This document shows positions 9,582 to 16,833 of a stretch of 64,000 nt of DNA, in pieces. The position numbers and the translations under genes were made by a program. Origin of the DNA: Synechococcus sp. CB0101 (GTDB lineage: Bacteria > Cyanobacteriota > Cyanobacteriia > PCC-6307 > Cyanobiaceae); NCBI RefSeq assembly GCF_000179235.2, contig NZ_CP039373.1:1581860-1645859 (forward strand), in the 5' to 3' direction. The notes beneath the pieces were generated by a model, which worked only from the letters and a program-made list of their open reading frames with translations, searched no databases and was not told where the DNA came from. The first letter of the stretch is position 1, and each line of letters starts with the position of its first letter.

Positions 9582-9938
9582 ATGGAATCTCCTATAGACT
9601 ACAACTACAGACAATTACTAATTAACAGGCTTGATGGATACGAAGAGAGTGTGAATAAGAGGTACAAAGCAAGATTCTTTTGTCCGTTTTGTCAGTATGA
9701 TCGTGACAAGAAGAAGTATGCTCAGAAGAAGGGGGCAATATTCTGGCATCAACAGAGCAACAGCTGGAGAATTAATTGCATTAAATGTCATAGGCAAGGA
9801 ATAAGCATGTTTAAGTATCTCGGATTATTGGATAGTAGTCTTGCTAGACAATATCAACATGATCGGTGGTGTTCAAGTACAACTGGATGGGGTCATGACT
9901 GTCCTACGCCAAATCATATGAAGAGGAGGAGTATCTAA
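9582..9938 (+). CDS. Solitary zinc-ribbon, primase-like protein, element 1
   Basis: A 118-aa protein with a four-cysteine zinc ribbon: CPFC at 34-37 and CIKC about 29 residues later, separated by a basic stretch (RDKKKYAQKKGAIFWHQQ) and followed by GISMFKYLGLLD. This resembles the N-terminal zinc-binding domain of phage primases and primase-helicases, but no TOPRIM or helicase domain follows; the frame ends after a basic tail. It may recruit host or helper-phage replication proteins to the element's origin, as small replication proteins do in phage satellites; this is inference. Copy 2 differs by one residue (S98G). Confidence 0.7.
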   Translation: MESPIDYNYRQLLINRLDGYEESVNKRYKARFFCPFCQYDRDKKKYAQKKGAIFWHQQSNSWRINCIKCHRQGISMFKYLGLLDSSLARQYQHDRWCSSTTGWGHDCPTPNHMKRRSI

Positions 9939-10055
9939 ATTAATTATTTTAAGAACTACTCATGAGAGATACTGATCAAGGGGTGAATGCACTTAATGCA
10001 TATACCTAGAATTTGGGTCAAGTCATGTTAATATAGTCAGATCTGCATTACTAGC

Positions 10056-11222
10056 GTGCCTGGATACCTTTTGCATTCCAGTGGCGATCCTCAAAGGGAA
10101 TATGCGAGACAGGCAGCGTCTGATGGGGTAATTACATATTCTTATTCGTCCGACAACTTTAGATGGGTTGAACCCAATAGCTCTTTACGATGGCCTAGTT
10201 CATCCATTACTCAAAATCCTCAAGCAGCTGATCAGCAGCAAGCAACTTGGATTGATACTATTTTTGAGTTTATTGATTCGATTACGGGTGTGCAGTTCCA
10301 AAAAGTAGAAGGGCAACGCGGTGAGATACATTTAAACTTTGTCCCAACCCTGGTCAATAAGAGGTTCAAGGGCAACTTCACTGAAGGCAATATAGTCGAC
10401 CCCGTAGTTAACACGGAGTCTTACGGTGGCAGCAGTTACATAAATGGTTATGGTCAAATTTATAGCTTCCATAATCAAGCTCAGTATGGTGCTCTAAGTG
10501 ATATTCGTGGCATCCAGACAACCTTACTCGAGATCCTTGGCGTTACTACTCCCAATGGAAATGGCGATGATCCAGCTTATAGTTGGGATAATACACTTAT
10601 GTCGTATAATGATGGCGGACTTGGATCGTTCGGTGCAACATTCTTCCTAACTGCTGATGACAAGGCAGCACTCCAGACAATTCTCGGTAGTCCATCCGGT
10701 CCTTCCCCCAGTGGTTCAAAGACTCATATCCAAAAAATAAAAGAAGATCTGATGCTGGGCACGGACGGGGTTGTTGATACTTTTAAGCTCATCTCTAAGG
10801 GTATGATCCTCAAGAAGGATGCAGGGACACAGTATGACGACCTTGGCGTTATATACAACAACTACAATATTCCGTATGTCGCGAACTTCAATCCTGATGA
10901 TGGAGACAAGATTTTAATTCATCGGTCGCTTCTTAATCCGAAGAGTCCGGTGTCACAAGCTTCAAAAAAGCTAGCAAAACCATTTAAAAAAACAAAGCTG
11001 CGCTTCAAGCAGATATTTGGAGACCAATACACAACTGGTCAGAATGTTTATTACAATGACGCAGGTAAGATATACATTGATACAAACGGCAAGAAGACTG
11101 GTTTGAGCTCTAATTTTAGGTACAACAGTGCAGGTCTTGCTGGCCAGACTGCTGCTTTTGTTGATCCGATTGGCCCAGAGACGATCCCATTCCAATCAGA
11201 ATGGCTTGGCTTCTTTGGGTAG
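10056..11222 (+). CDS. Metallopeptidase-like pseudoenzyme, cargo of element 1
   Basis: A 388-aa protein with a GTG start. Residues about 1-210 follow the M10 (serralysin) layout: WIDTIFEFIDSITGVQFQKV, the strand EIHLNFV, a helix in the position of the zinc helix, and a Met-turn DNTLMSYND (178-186). The zinc-helix segment is TTLLEILGVTTP (155-166). It aligns with HELGHTLGLEHP of the intact protease at 29432, but all three His and the Glu are lost. Residues 220-388 form a second domain seen in cyanobacterial secreted proteins (VANFNPDDGDKILIH). There is no N-terminal signal. A non-catalytic extracellular or surface protein is likely. Identity with copy 2 is only moderate. Confidence 0.72.
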   Translation: MPGYLLHSSGDPQREYARQAASDGVITYSYSSDNFRWVEPNSSLRWPSSSITQNPQAADQQQATWIDTIFEFIDSITGVQFQKVEGQRGEIHLNFVPTLVNKRFKGNFTEGNIVDPVVNTESYGGSSYINGYGQIYSFHNQAQYGALSDIRGIQTTLLEILGVTTPNGNGDDPAYSWDNTLMSYNDGGLGSFGATFFLTADDKAALQTILGSPSGPSPSGSKTHIQKIKEDLMLGTDGVVDTFKLISKGMILKKDAGTQYDDLGVIYNNYNIPYVANFNPDDGDKILIHRSLLNPKSPVSQASKKLAKPFKKTKLRFKQIFGDQYTTGQNVYYNDAGKIYIDTNGKKTGLSSNFRYNSAGLAGQTAAFVDPIGPETIPFQSEWLGFFG

Positions 11223-11656
11223 TCTACATATTGCAACAGCAGGTATATGGTTAGTCTGATAACTTGATTGTTAACGTACGCCAGTTTGTTGGGTCGTTCA
11301 CTTTAGAACTTACAAAGTGAACTCAGTTTTAACATTATTATTAAACCATAAGTGCTCGATTGATTACAGTAAGTATTTATGGCAGTGTAGCTAAGATATC
11401 CTATAGAATTGTATATACGAATTAATAGCAGCATTGGGCAGATATTGCACCATGGCATTTAAATACGATATAGATTGGATCAATTTAATCATTAAAGCGC
11501 GTAAATTCAGTTGACATGATAAAGATTCATGTCAACTGAATTAATACTACAGGTTTTTAAAACAGTCGTTCTTTTTTGATTTAGTTTAACTCAAGAGGAG
11601 GTAGGTGCATCTTAGAATAATTATTCCGTTAAGAATCTCTTGATGCTAATAGAGTA
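11223..11656. other. Gene-free AT-rich spacer, element 1
   Basis: About 430 bp between the convergent cargo gene and the 110-aa gene. No ORF is supported. The only structure seen is the long perfect hairpin at 11504-11542. Element 2 lacks this segment. Confidence 0.7.
11504..11542. repeat. 16-bp perfect inverted repeat
   Basis: AATTCAGTTGACATGA (11504-11519), loop TAAAGAT, TCATGTCAACTGAATT (11527-11542). The stem contains TTGACATG/CATGTCAA, echoing the TTGAC/GTCAA palindromes of the control region at 9505-9534. No T-run follows. It lies between convergent genes, so either a bidirectional transcription stop or a regulator-binding site is possible. Confidence 0.75.
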
Positions 11657-11989
11657 TTAGATAAAGTACGATACATCCTTGTAACGTGTAATTGCTAATT
11701 CGACCCCATCTTGATTAAAGATAGTGCCTGTTCTAGATTCCAAGTCTGCCGTCCATGTGCCAAAGCCGATATTATTCTGATCAGATGCCGATTCTAGAAC
11801 GATTACTTTTGCGATTACCTTATCACTTTTGTCTCTTTTGCCATTTTTATTGCTGTCTACATACATCTTGCCTTTGCCTTTTTGATTGATCTTCACATAG
11901 CCTTGAGTAGAAGAATCATCAGTTTCCCAGTTTGCAATAAAGGGATTTTTGGTTTCATTCCAGATTCCGGTAATAACGTCTGGGGACAT
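11657..11989 (-). CDS. Small protein with EF-hand-like loop, cargo of element 1
   Basis: A 110-aa protein, not recognised as a family. The clearest feature is DSNKNGKRDKSDKVI, which matches the Asp/Asn spacing of dockerin-type or EF-hand calcium loops. Around it are beta-strand-rich Gly/Thr/Trp segments (GTWTADLESRTGTIFNQDG), typical of small extracellular calcium-binding domains. There is no N-terminal signal peptide. It is present in element 1 only, beside the lectin gene on the same strand, so the two may be co-transferred surface cargo. The start (MSPDVITGIW) is the only ATG available. Confidence 0.55.
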   Translation of the reverse strand: MSPDVITGIWNETKNPFIANWETDDSSTQGYVKINQKGKGKMYVDSNKNGKRDKSDKVIAKVIVLESASDQNNIGFGTWTADLESRTGTIFNQDGVELAITRYKDVSYFI

Positions 11990-12380
11990 TGCAAAAAGAA
12001 TATAACCAATGTCATTGTAGCAGTTGCGCTTTGATTCCCGCGACTATGCAGAGAATGCATAGTCTTGCCCCTGGATGGTGATGAATATGAATTCAGCCTG
12101 GATTAAGCACTAGCTCACATAGATAGTGGACTCAAATATAACGGTTTCATGAGAATAGTCCATCAACTACTTAAGTTAAACGCATAAGCGAGATGCAGTG
12201 ATCATAGACTTTGTCTAATAGTCGATCAAGAATAAGCTCCTGACTCTTATCAAATAAAAAGTGTTGGTAGTCAGCTATCTGAACAACCACCATCTAGCTA
12301 TAGTTGGTTGGCGCGCGCATGGCACACCTTGTATTGACTAGGATATTTTGTAGATATACAAGTCGGCGGATTGCATTGAT
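11990..12380. other. Gene-free spacer with short hairpin, element 1
   Basis: About 390 bp between the 110-aa gene and the lectin. No ORF is supported. A perfect 9-bp hairpin, GACTATGCA-GAGAA-TGCATAGTC, occupies 12042-12064, about 53 bp upstream of the 110-aa start. It has no T-run and could be an operator. Confidence 0.6.
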
Positions 12381-12908
12381 TTAGTTAAATTCAATAAGAT
12401 AAAATAGCTTGTTGCCTCCCTGAATATCATTCCACATTCCAGCATTACCAAATCCCATGCCATCTGCTGAACCATATGGCCAGTTCTCAAGACCCAAAGC
12501 AAGATAGTGCTGAGTGCCTTGGAAGTTATCAGGCTCACGACCCATAGCACCTTTTCCCCATTCGGGGCTATCGGTGGGAATTAATGCTCCTGATTTTGAC
12601 CACCGCCAGACCCCCTCGGACCCGGAGTCAGAGCCTCCTAGCCAGACATAGGAAGACCCACCTCCATCCGAAGCTGTTGATTTTTTATACAGAGACCGAT
12701 CTAATAGCCCTGTAATAGAGTCAAAAACCTCAGGGTTCTCATCAGGGGTAGACAAATCTGCGAGATATCCCCCAAACTTGAGAGCTTTTTTCTCTGCCTT
12801 AGCAAATGTTGCTGGCTTCAGTATTAGTGCATAATCTGAATCCGAAGTAGAGAATAATAGAGCACTCTTTGGAAGAGATTTTGACTTTTTAGATTTTGGC
12901 ATGACCAT
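12381..12908 (-). CDS. C-type lectin-like domain protein, cargo of element 1
   Basis: A 175-aa protein consisting essentially of one C-type lectin-like domain. Landmarks are FAKAEKKALKFGGYLADLST (first helix), YVWLGGSD (88-94), EGVWRWSKSG, EPDN (125-128), HYLALG and MWNDIQGG with WND at 159-161, ending LFYLIEFN. EPN-type and WND motifs form the calcium-dependent sugar site in mannose-type lectins, so sugar binding is plausible. The basic N-terminus MVMPKSKKSK is not a signal peptide. It is absent from element 2. A role in adhesion, grazing or phage interaction is possible but not shown by the sequence. Confidence 0.8.
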   Translation of the reverse strand: MVMPKSKKSKSLPKSALLFSTSDSDYALILKPATFAKAEKKALKFGGYLADLSTPDENPEVFDSITGLLDRSLYKKSTASDGGGSSYVWLGGSDSGSEGVWRWSKSGALIPTDSPEWGKGAMGREPDNFQGTQHYLALGLENWPYGSADGMGFGNAGMWNDIQGGNKLFYLIEFN

Positions 12909-13002
12909 CTATGCGATAAAGCTTGTCCAATTATAACATAATTCTGAAGACCAACTCGGCTTCTACAGCCACAATCCAAGCCACAACCCAACCATTACCC
13001 AG

Positions 13003-13259
13003 TCACTCCACCACCACCAGCTCGGGCGGATGCTGCTCCAAGACCTGCTTGAGATAGCGCCCCGTGTGGCTGGTGGGATGCTCTGCTACTTCTTCAGGGG
13101 TTCCCGTAACCACAATCTGCCCCCCTTTATCGCCACCTTCTGGACCGAGGTCAATGATCCAGTCGGAACAGCGGATCACATCGAGGTTGTGCTCAATCAC
13201 CAGGACAGAATTTCCCTTGTCGACGAGCCGCTGGATCACGTCCATCAAGTGATGCACCC
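13003..13259 (-). pseudogene. uvrA: Displaced uvrA 3' end, fragment 2 (element-borne)
   Basis: Encodes the last ~80 UvrA residues with yet another tail (QHPPELVVVE). The 72 bp next to the core (13176-13247) are identical to the working uvrA end, but beyond them about 25 differences occur in the remaining ~150 bp. It was probably carried in by element 1, served as the uvrA end until element 2 integrated to its right, and was then cut off. It has no ATPase motif and no function as UvrA. Confidence 0.87.
13235..13253. other. Internal attachment site between the two elements
   Basis: Reads ATCAC-G-TCCATCA-A-GTGAT, differing from the left site by one base. It is at once the right end of element 1 and the left end of element 2, as expected from sequential integration at the same target. 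Confidence 0.7.
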
Positions 13260-13453
13260 CCTTCAGAGTGGTTCTGTGATCAGGGATCAGAGGAACAAAA
13301 AGCACTCCAAAGCCAGAACCCAAGCCAGATTTCCAAAAATCCCCCGCATACACCAACATTTGCGGAGTTGGCTAACAAAGGCTTCAAAGCAGGCTCGGCG
13401 GCTTGGCTGAAGTGTCCTCATGAATTAGCCATGGTGTATCCGCCATCTCTGCG

Positions 13454-14554
13454 ATGCGTAAACCACCATCCCTACGCAACAACAATGGGGCGTTGCAGCT
13501 ACGTGTGAGAATCCAAGGCAAGGATGCGTTTATCAATCGACTTGGGCGATGGAACGATCCTAGCGATGTTGCAAGGGCATCAGCACTAAGCGCGAAGATT
13601 TGGGCAGACAATTGCGGAGGGACTTTTGATACCACTCTTCGCTCATACCAACCCATCAACGAGCACGCAGATGCGGATTTACTTGAAGCTTTAAAGCACC
13701 TCTCTGAAGCGAACAGACAAGGGCGGACTATCCATGCTTACAGAACTCTGAGGAAGTACGGCAAAACCCTCAGGAACAAAAGTGACGTTGATGAGTTCGT
13801 ACAATGGATGCTCGCTAATGGTCTCCAGAATCGAACCGTTGACGGGATTCTTTGTGAGTTCAGACGTGTGTGCCCAGAGAACAGCAAGCACCTCTTCAAA
13901 CACAAACTCAAAGTGAATAAGGGGTCTTCACTATCGGATGTTCTAAGCACAGAAGAGATCACCCTTGTACTTGAAGATCTGAGAGTGAACGAGGTCTGGT
14001 TTTACCCTTTATTCTTCCTGTGGTTGAGCAGTGGAATGCGGAACGCAGAGATCAGAGGACTCACCTGGGACTGCATCCACTGGGACAGCGGCGAGATTAT
14101 CATTCACAAGACCCTGAGGGTCGATGGTCTGAACACTCATCGATACTTCTGGTCCACGACAAAGACAGGCAAAGAGCGGGTTGTGCCGATAGGTTATTCA
14201 GTTATCAAGGTACTTAAAGAACATAAGTCTTTAATGGTGTCAAAAGGAATCTACGATTCCAATGGACTTGTATTTGTCACACCTATAACACACAAGAACG
14301 TATACGATTCTTTGCTTGGCAGAGTCTGGAAGAGAAGTTTAGTGCGTTGCGGTATTAAGCCGAGGAGACTTTATGCGCAACGCCATTCATTCCTCTCCCA
14401 TGCACTTGCAATGGGCAATTCACCAGCTGACTTGGCACAAATGGCAGGTCACAGCACACAGATGCTTCTCAAAACCTACGCCAAACCAACTGGAAGAATC
14501 AGACTGCCTGAATGGCAGACAGAACTCGGTTCAATTCATGATTTGGTTGACTAA
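13454..14554 (+). CDS. Tyrosine recombinase / integrase, element 2
   Basis: A 366-aa copy of the element 1 integrase with only a few substitutions (for example Y53N, S68I, Q255K, Y269S, K290R, R356T). The catalytic residues Arg196, Lys237, Arg310, His311, His333 and Tyr342 are all kept. Two active, near-identical recombinases acting on the same core could excise either element alone or both together. It lies beside the internal attachment site and points inward. Its 3' end overlaps the convergent 174-aa gene, as in element 1. Confidence 0.95.
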   Translation: MRKPPSLRNNNGALQLRVRIQGKDAFINRLGRWNDPSDVARASALSAKIWADNCGGTFDTTLRSYQPINEHADADLLEALKHLSEANRQGRTIHAYRTLRKYGKTLRNKSDVDEFVQWMLANGLQNRTVDGILCEFRRVCPENSKHLFKHKLKVNKGSSLSDVLSTEEITLVLEDLRVNEVWFYPLFFLWLSSGMRNAEIRGLTWDCIHWDSGEIIIHKTLRVDGLNTHRYFWSTTKTGKERVVPIGYSVIKVLKEHKSLMVSKGIYDSNGLVFVTPITHKNVYDSLLGRVWKRSLVRCGIKPRRLYAQRHSFLSHALAMGNSPADLAQMAGHSTQMLLKTYAKPTGRIRLPEWQTELGSIHDLVD

Positions 14555-15023
14555 AGAATTTATCAAAAAAATCATGGATTGGAGCAACGACAAACTCATT
14601 ATTTAACTGGTAGCACACTCGCTGATGGGAATATCCACCACCGCGATCAAATGCTGCAGTACTCAGAACGAAGTATAGATCACAAGAATAGTCAAAGAGC
14701 TTTTGACATAAGAAGTCAACGACAGCATCACAAGAATTCTCGGAGTCATATTCCGACTCGAGACTCAAATAGAATACAGAATCATCGACGGAAGTCTCTT
14801 TTACGTATCGCTTAAAAGCTTCATTGATCTCTGGGATCAGATCCTCATCAGGGAGTTCGAGGTCTAGATCAAGGTCGCCAAATTCTATGCTGCTGGATGG
14901 ATTCGTTCGGATAAGACTCAGAAGTTCCTTGCTAAACCCAAGCAAGAGCAATTCAAAGTGATCATGATCCGTGATGCCAATCAAGCGAAGAGATGAATAA
15001 TAATGGATAATATTCCAGGACAT
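14499..15023 (-). CDS. Unknown protein, element 2
   Basis: The copy 2 version of the 174-aa protein at 7721-8245, with only a few amino-acid differences (for example N-to-I in SWNIIHYY and P-to-L in CDLYFVL). The frame is complete and again overlaps the integrase end by 56 bp. The leader and promoter are also preserved. No family is recognised. A TTG at 15050 is an alternative start. Conservation of both the protein and the overlap supports a real gene. Confidence 0.64.
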   Translation of the reverse strand: MSWNIIHYYSSLRLIGITDHDHFELLLLGFSKELLSLIRTNPSSSIEFGDLDLDLELPDEDLIPEINEAFKRYVKETSVDDSVFYLSLESEYDSENSCDAVVDFLCQKLFDYSCDLYFVLSTAAFDRGGGYSHQRVCYQLNNEFVVAPIHDFFDKFFSQPNHELNRVLSAIQAV

Positions 15024-15474
15024 AATAGAAGGAGTAAATAACGTGAACAAATTAAAAAGCTTTGATCTGGATAGTAGTCGCTGGGACTAATATGTTGATA
15101 ATCTTAGGATTACGATCTGCGAACCGACGTTTGAATTCAAGAGTAATAATTCAAGACAGATCTATTCTGCAGTGATTAAGTCATGGGCTTTTGGACAAGG
15201 ATAATAGGAGTATTGCGTAATCGATTGCCTAAATCGATGCCCTTATTTTATCACCCTTGCTCTGGACTGTCAACACTTTGACCTGATAGATATGAGATTG
15301 AGGGCAGGGATCTATATTTATGCTGACCTACAACGCTGATACACTCAGGCAAAAGCAAGACTTTGTAGGTTAGAGTCATAGATCTTTTATTGAAGCGATT
15401 CTATTCTTGTCGCAGATAGTTAGAACCGCCGCGATCATGACAAACAGGTTCTGACCCAAGAGGTACAATTCAGT
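15024..15474. other. Gene-free leader region, element 2
   Basis: Copy of 8246-8696 with the leftward promoter at 15245-15273 (TTGACA, 17 bp, TAAAAT), the two ATCGAT palindromes and the nested inverted repeat at 15309-15384. No ORF is supported. Confidence 0.7.
15245..15273 (-). promoter_or_regulatory. Near-consensus sigma70 promoter, element 2
   Basis: Identical hexamers and spacing to 8467-8495. It drives the 174-aa gene of element 2 after a long untranslated leader. Confidence 0.7.
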
Positions 15475-15639
15475 CTACTTAAACATCTCCGAGAGTTCAA
15501 TCTCTACAAGTAAGCGCCTCTGCACATCCAACTCTGCCATTAGGTATTGATATGTTTCAGGGAGATAGTGATCAAGCGACTCTAGCTGTTCCTCTATATA
15601 CTTGATTTTTGCTATGATTTTCTCCTTCATACGGTTCAT
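15475..15639 (-). CDS. Small 54-aa protein, third gene of micro-operon, element 2
   Basis: Copy of the 54-aa gene at 8697-8861, beginning MNRMKEKIIAKIKYIEEQ. It keeps the TGATG overlap with the upstream 43-aa gene and a full-length charged helical sequence. Changes relative to copy 1 are few and do not break the frame. The function is unknown. Confidence 0.62.
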   Translation of the reverse strand: MNRMKEKIIAKIKYIEEQLESLDHYLPETYQYLMAELDVQRRLLVEIELSEMFK

Positions 15640-15770
15640 CACTTCTTGATTTGACTGTATTCTTTATGAATCCACTCCCGTAGACATTCTATAGGTTTTC
15701 TGCGACTGTGCATAGCGATATATTCCAGCATTAGATAGTCGACTTTTGATAGAGATATTGATTTATTCAT
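15639..15770 (-). CDS. Small 43-aa protein, second gene of micro-operon, element 2
   Basis: Copy of the 43-aa gene at 8861-8992, with Met at position 20 and Glu at 28. It overlaps its neighbours on both sides (ATGA upstream, TGATG downstream), as in copy 1. It has ribbon-helix-helix-like outlines and no recognised family. Confidence 0.6.
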   Translation of the reverse strand: MNKSISLSKVDYLMLEYIAMHSRRKPIECLREWIHKEYSQIKK

Positions 15771-15961
15771 GGATGAACGTTCAGCACTCCAGCGGGATTC
15801 TTCAATGCAAACTCTTCTTTTTTAATCAGATATTTGATTAAGTCACTCTTGTTGAGTCGATAGTGATCACATAATCTATCTCTCATATCAAGAATGTAGT
15901 TCTCATGCTGCTTAAAGGAGATTTGATCTCTCAAAGGTTTAGGATGTACTAGATTGGTCAT
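15767..15961 (-). CDS. Small putative ribbon-helix-helix protein, element 2
   Basis: A 64-aa protein with the same sequence as its element 1 counterpart. A base change just upstream creates an extra in-frame ATG at 15964, so the product may be one residue longer. It heads the three-gene leftward operon and faces the zinc-ribbon gene across the control region. The proposed role as DNA-binding regulator of the element is inferred from pattern and position. Confidence 0.65.
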   Translation of the reverse strand: MTNLVHPKPLRDQISFKQHENYILDMRDRLCDHYRLNKSDLIKYLIKKEEFALKNPAGVLNVHP

Positions 15962-15964
15962 CAT

Positions 15965-16359
15965 GGATTTTCTGTGGATCCTATGGGTATTTATGATTAA
16001 ATGATTTATGCAAGAGTGCCTATTTCTTCAGTCTTAGATGACTAGTCGTGGACAGAATACTCAGCACAATGATGTTTAAAATATGCTTTATGGGGAGCTT
16101 TGAATCAAATCCCTTCGGGATTTGCCCTTCGGGCATCTCTAGTGTTTATTGATACTGCTCTCTTGGGGCATCTAGAGAACTCTACAGCTACTTACAACCT
16201 GATCAACTACTACGTAGTTATTTATAAGAATGTATACTTTAAGAACCTAAAGATTCTCTTGCGTACCCACGTACTAATTCTAGTCAAACTTGACGAACAT
16301 GTCAAGTTGACAGGATTAAAGCCTAACTGTTATAATTAGACAAGGCAATCAAGAGGATA
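15965..16359. other. Divergent control region, element 2
   Basis: Copy of 9184-9581: twin mini-hairpins at 16107-16135, inverted repeats and the operator-promoter. No ORF is accepted here. Candidate replication/control region. Confidence 0.6.
16283..16336 (+). promoter_or_regulatory. Operator-promoter for the zinc-ribbon gene, element 2
   Basis: TTGACA (16307-16312), an 18-bp spacer and TATAAT (16331-16336), with the same two palindromes GTCAA-AC-TTGAC and TGTCAA-G-TTGACA. The nearby substitution relative to copy 1 (GAATTAAAG to GGATTAAAG) lies in the spacer and leaves all motifs intact. Confidence 0.75.
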
Positions 16360-16716
16360 ATGGAATCTCCTATAGACTACAACTACAGACAATTACTAAT
16401 TAACAGGCTTGATGGATACGAAGAGAGTGTGAATAAGAGGTACAAAGCAAGATTCTTTTGTCCGTTTTGTCAGTATGATCGTGACAAGAAGAAGTATGCT
16501 CAGAAGAAGGGGGCAATATTCTGGCATCAACAGAGCAACAGCTGGAGAATTAATTGCATTAAATGTCATAGGCAAGGAATAAGCATGTTTAAGTATCTCG
16601 GATTATTGGATAGTAGTCTTGCTAGACAATATCAACATGATCGGTGGTGTTCAGGTACAACTGGATGGGGTCATGACTGTCCTACGCCAAATCATATGAA
16701 GAGGAGGAGTATCTAA
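16360..16716 (+). CDS. Solitary zinc-ribbon, primase-like protein, element 2
   Basis: A 118-aa copy of the protein at 9582-9938, with one residue changed (Gly at 98). The CPFC...CIKC zinc ribbon is intact. It is the first gene after the strong, palindrome-covered promoter and is followed after about 117 bp by the cargo gene. The likely role is at replication initiation of the element (inference). Confidence 0.7.
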   Translation: MESPIDYNYRQLLINRLDGYEESVNKRYKARFFCPFCQYDRDKKKYAQKKGAIFWHQQSNSWRINCIKCHRQGISMFKYLGLLDSSLARQYQHDRWCSGTTGWGHDCPTPNHMKRRSI

Positions 16717-16833
16717 ATTAGTTATTTTAAGAACTACTCATGAGAGATACTGATCAAGGGGTGAATGCACTTAATGCATATACCTCGAATTTGGGTCAAG
16801 TCATGTTAATATAGTCAGATCTGCATTACTAGC

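Larger units (their letters stand above)
6462..10060. repeat. Direct repeat, copy 1 (core module)
   Basis: The stretch from the attachment core to the start codon of the cargo gene recurs at 13241-16838, differing by a few dozen substitutions and a 1-bp indel (C run near 6565). Coordinates map with a constant offset of 6778 after that indel. All open frames are preserved in both copies. Similarity drops abruptly at the cargo start codon. Confidence 0.93.
6462..13240. mobile_element. Integrative element 1 in uvrA, about 6.8 kb
   Basis: The element is bounded by two copies of the TCCATCA core within uvrA 3' ends. Contents from the left: integrase (+), 174-aa unknown (-), 54-, 43- and 64-aa small genes (-), a divergent control region, a zinc-ribbon gene (+), a metallopeptidase-like pseudoenzyme (+), a 110-aa EF-hand-like protein (-), a C-type lectin (-), and an element-borne uvrA end now stranded at 13003-13247. 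Base composition is much more AT-rich than the flanks. No capsid, portal, terminase or conjugation gene is seen, so it would need a helper for transfer. In size and gene set it resembles phage satellites or the tycheposons of Prochlorococcus, although those mostly use tRNA genes. Confidence 0.85.
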
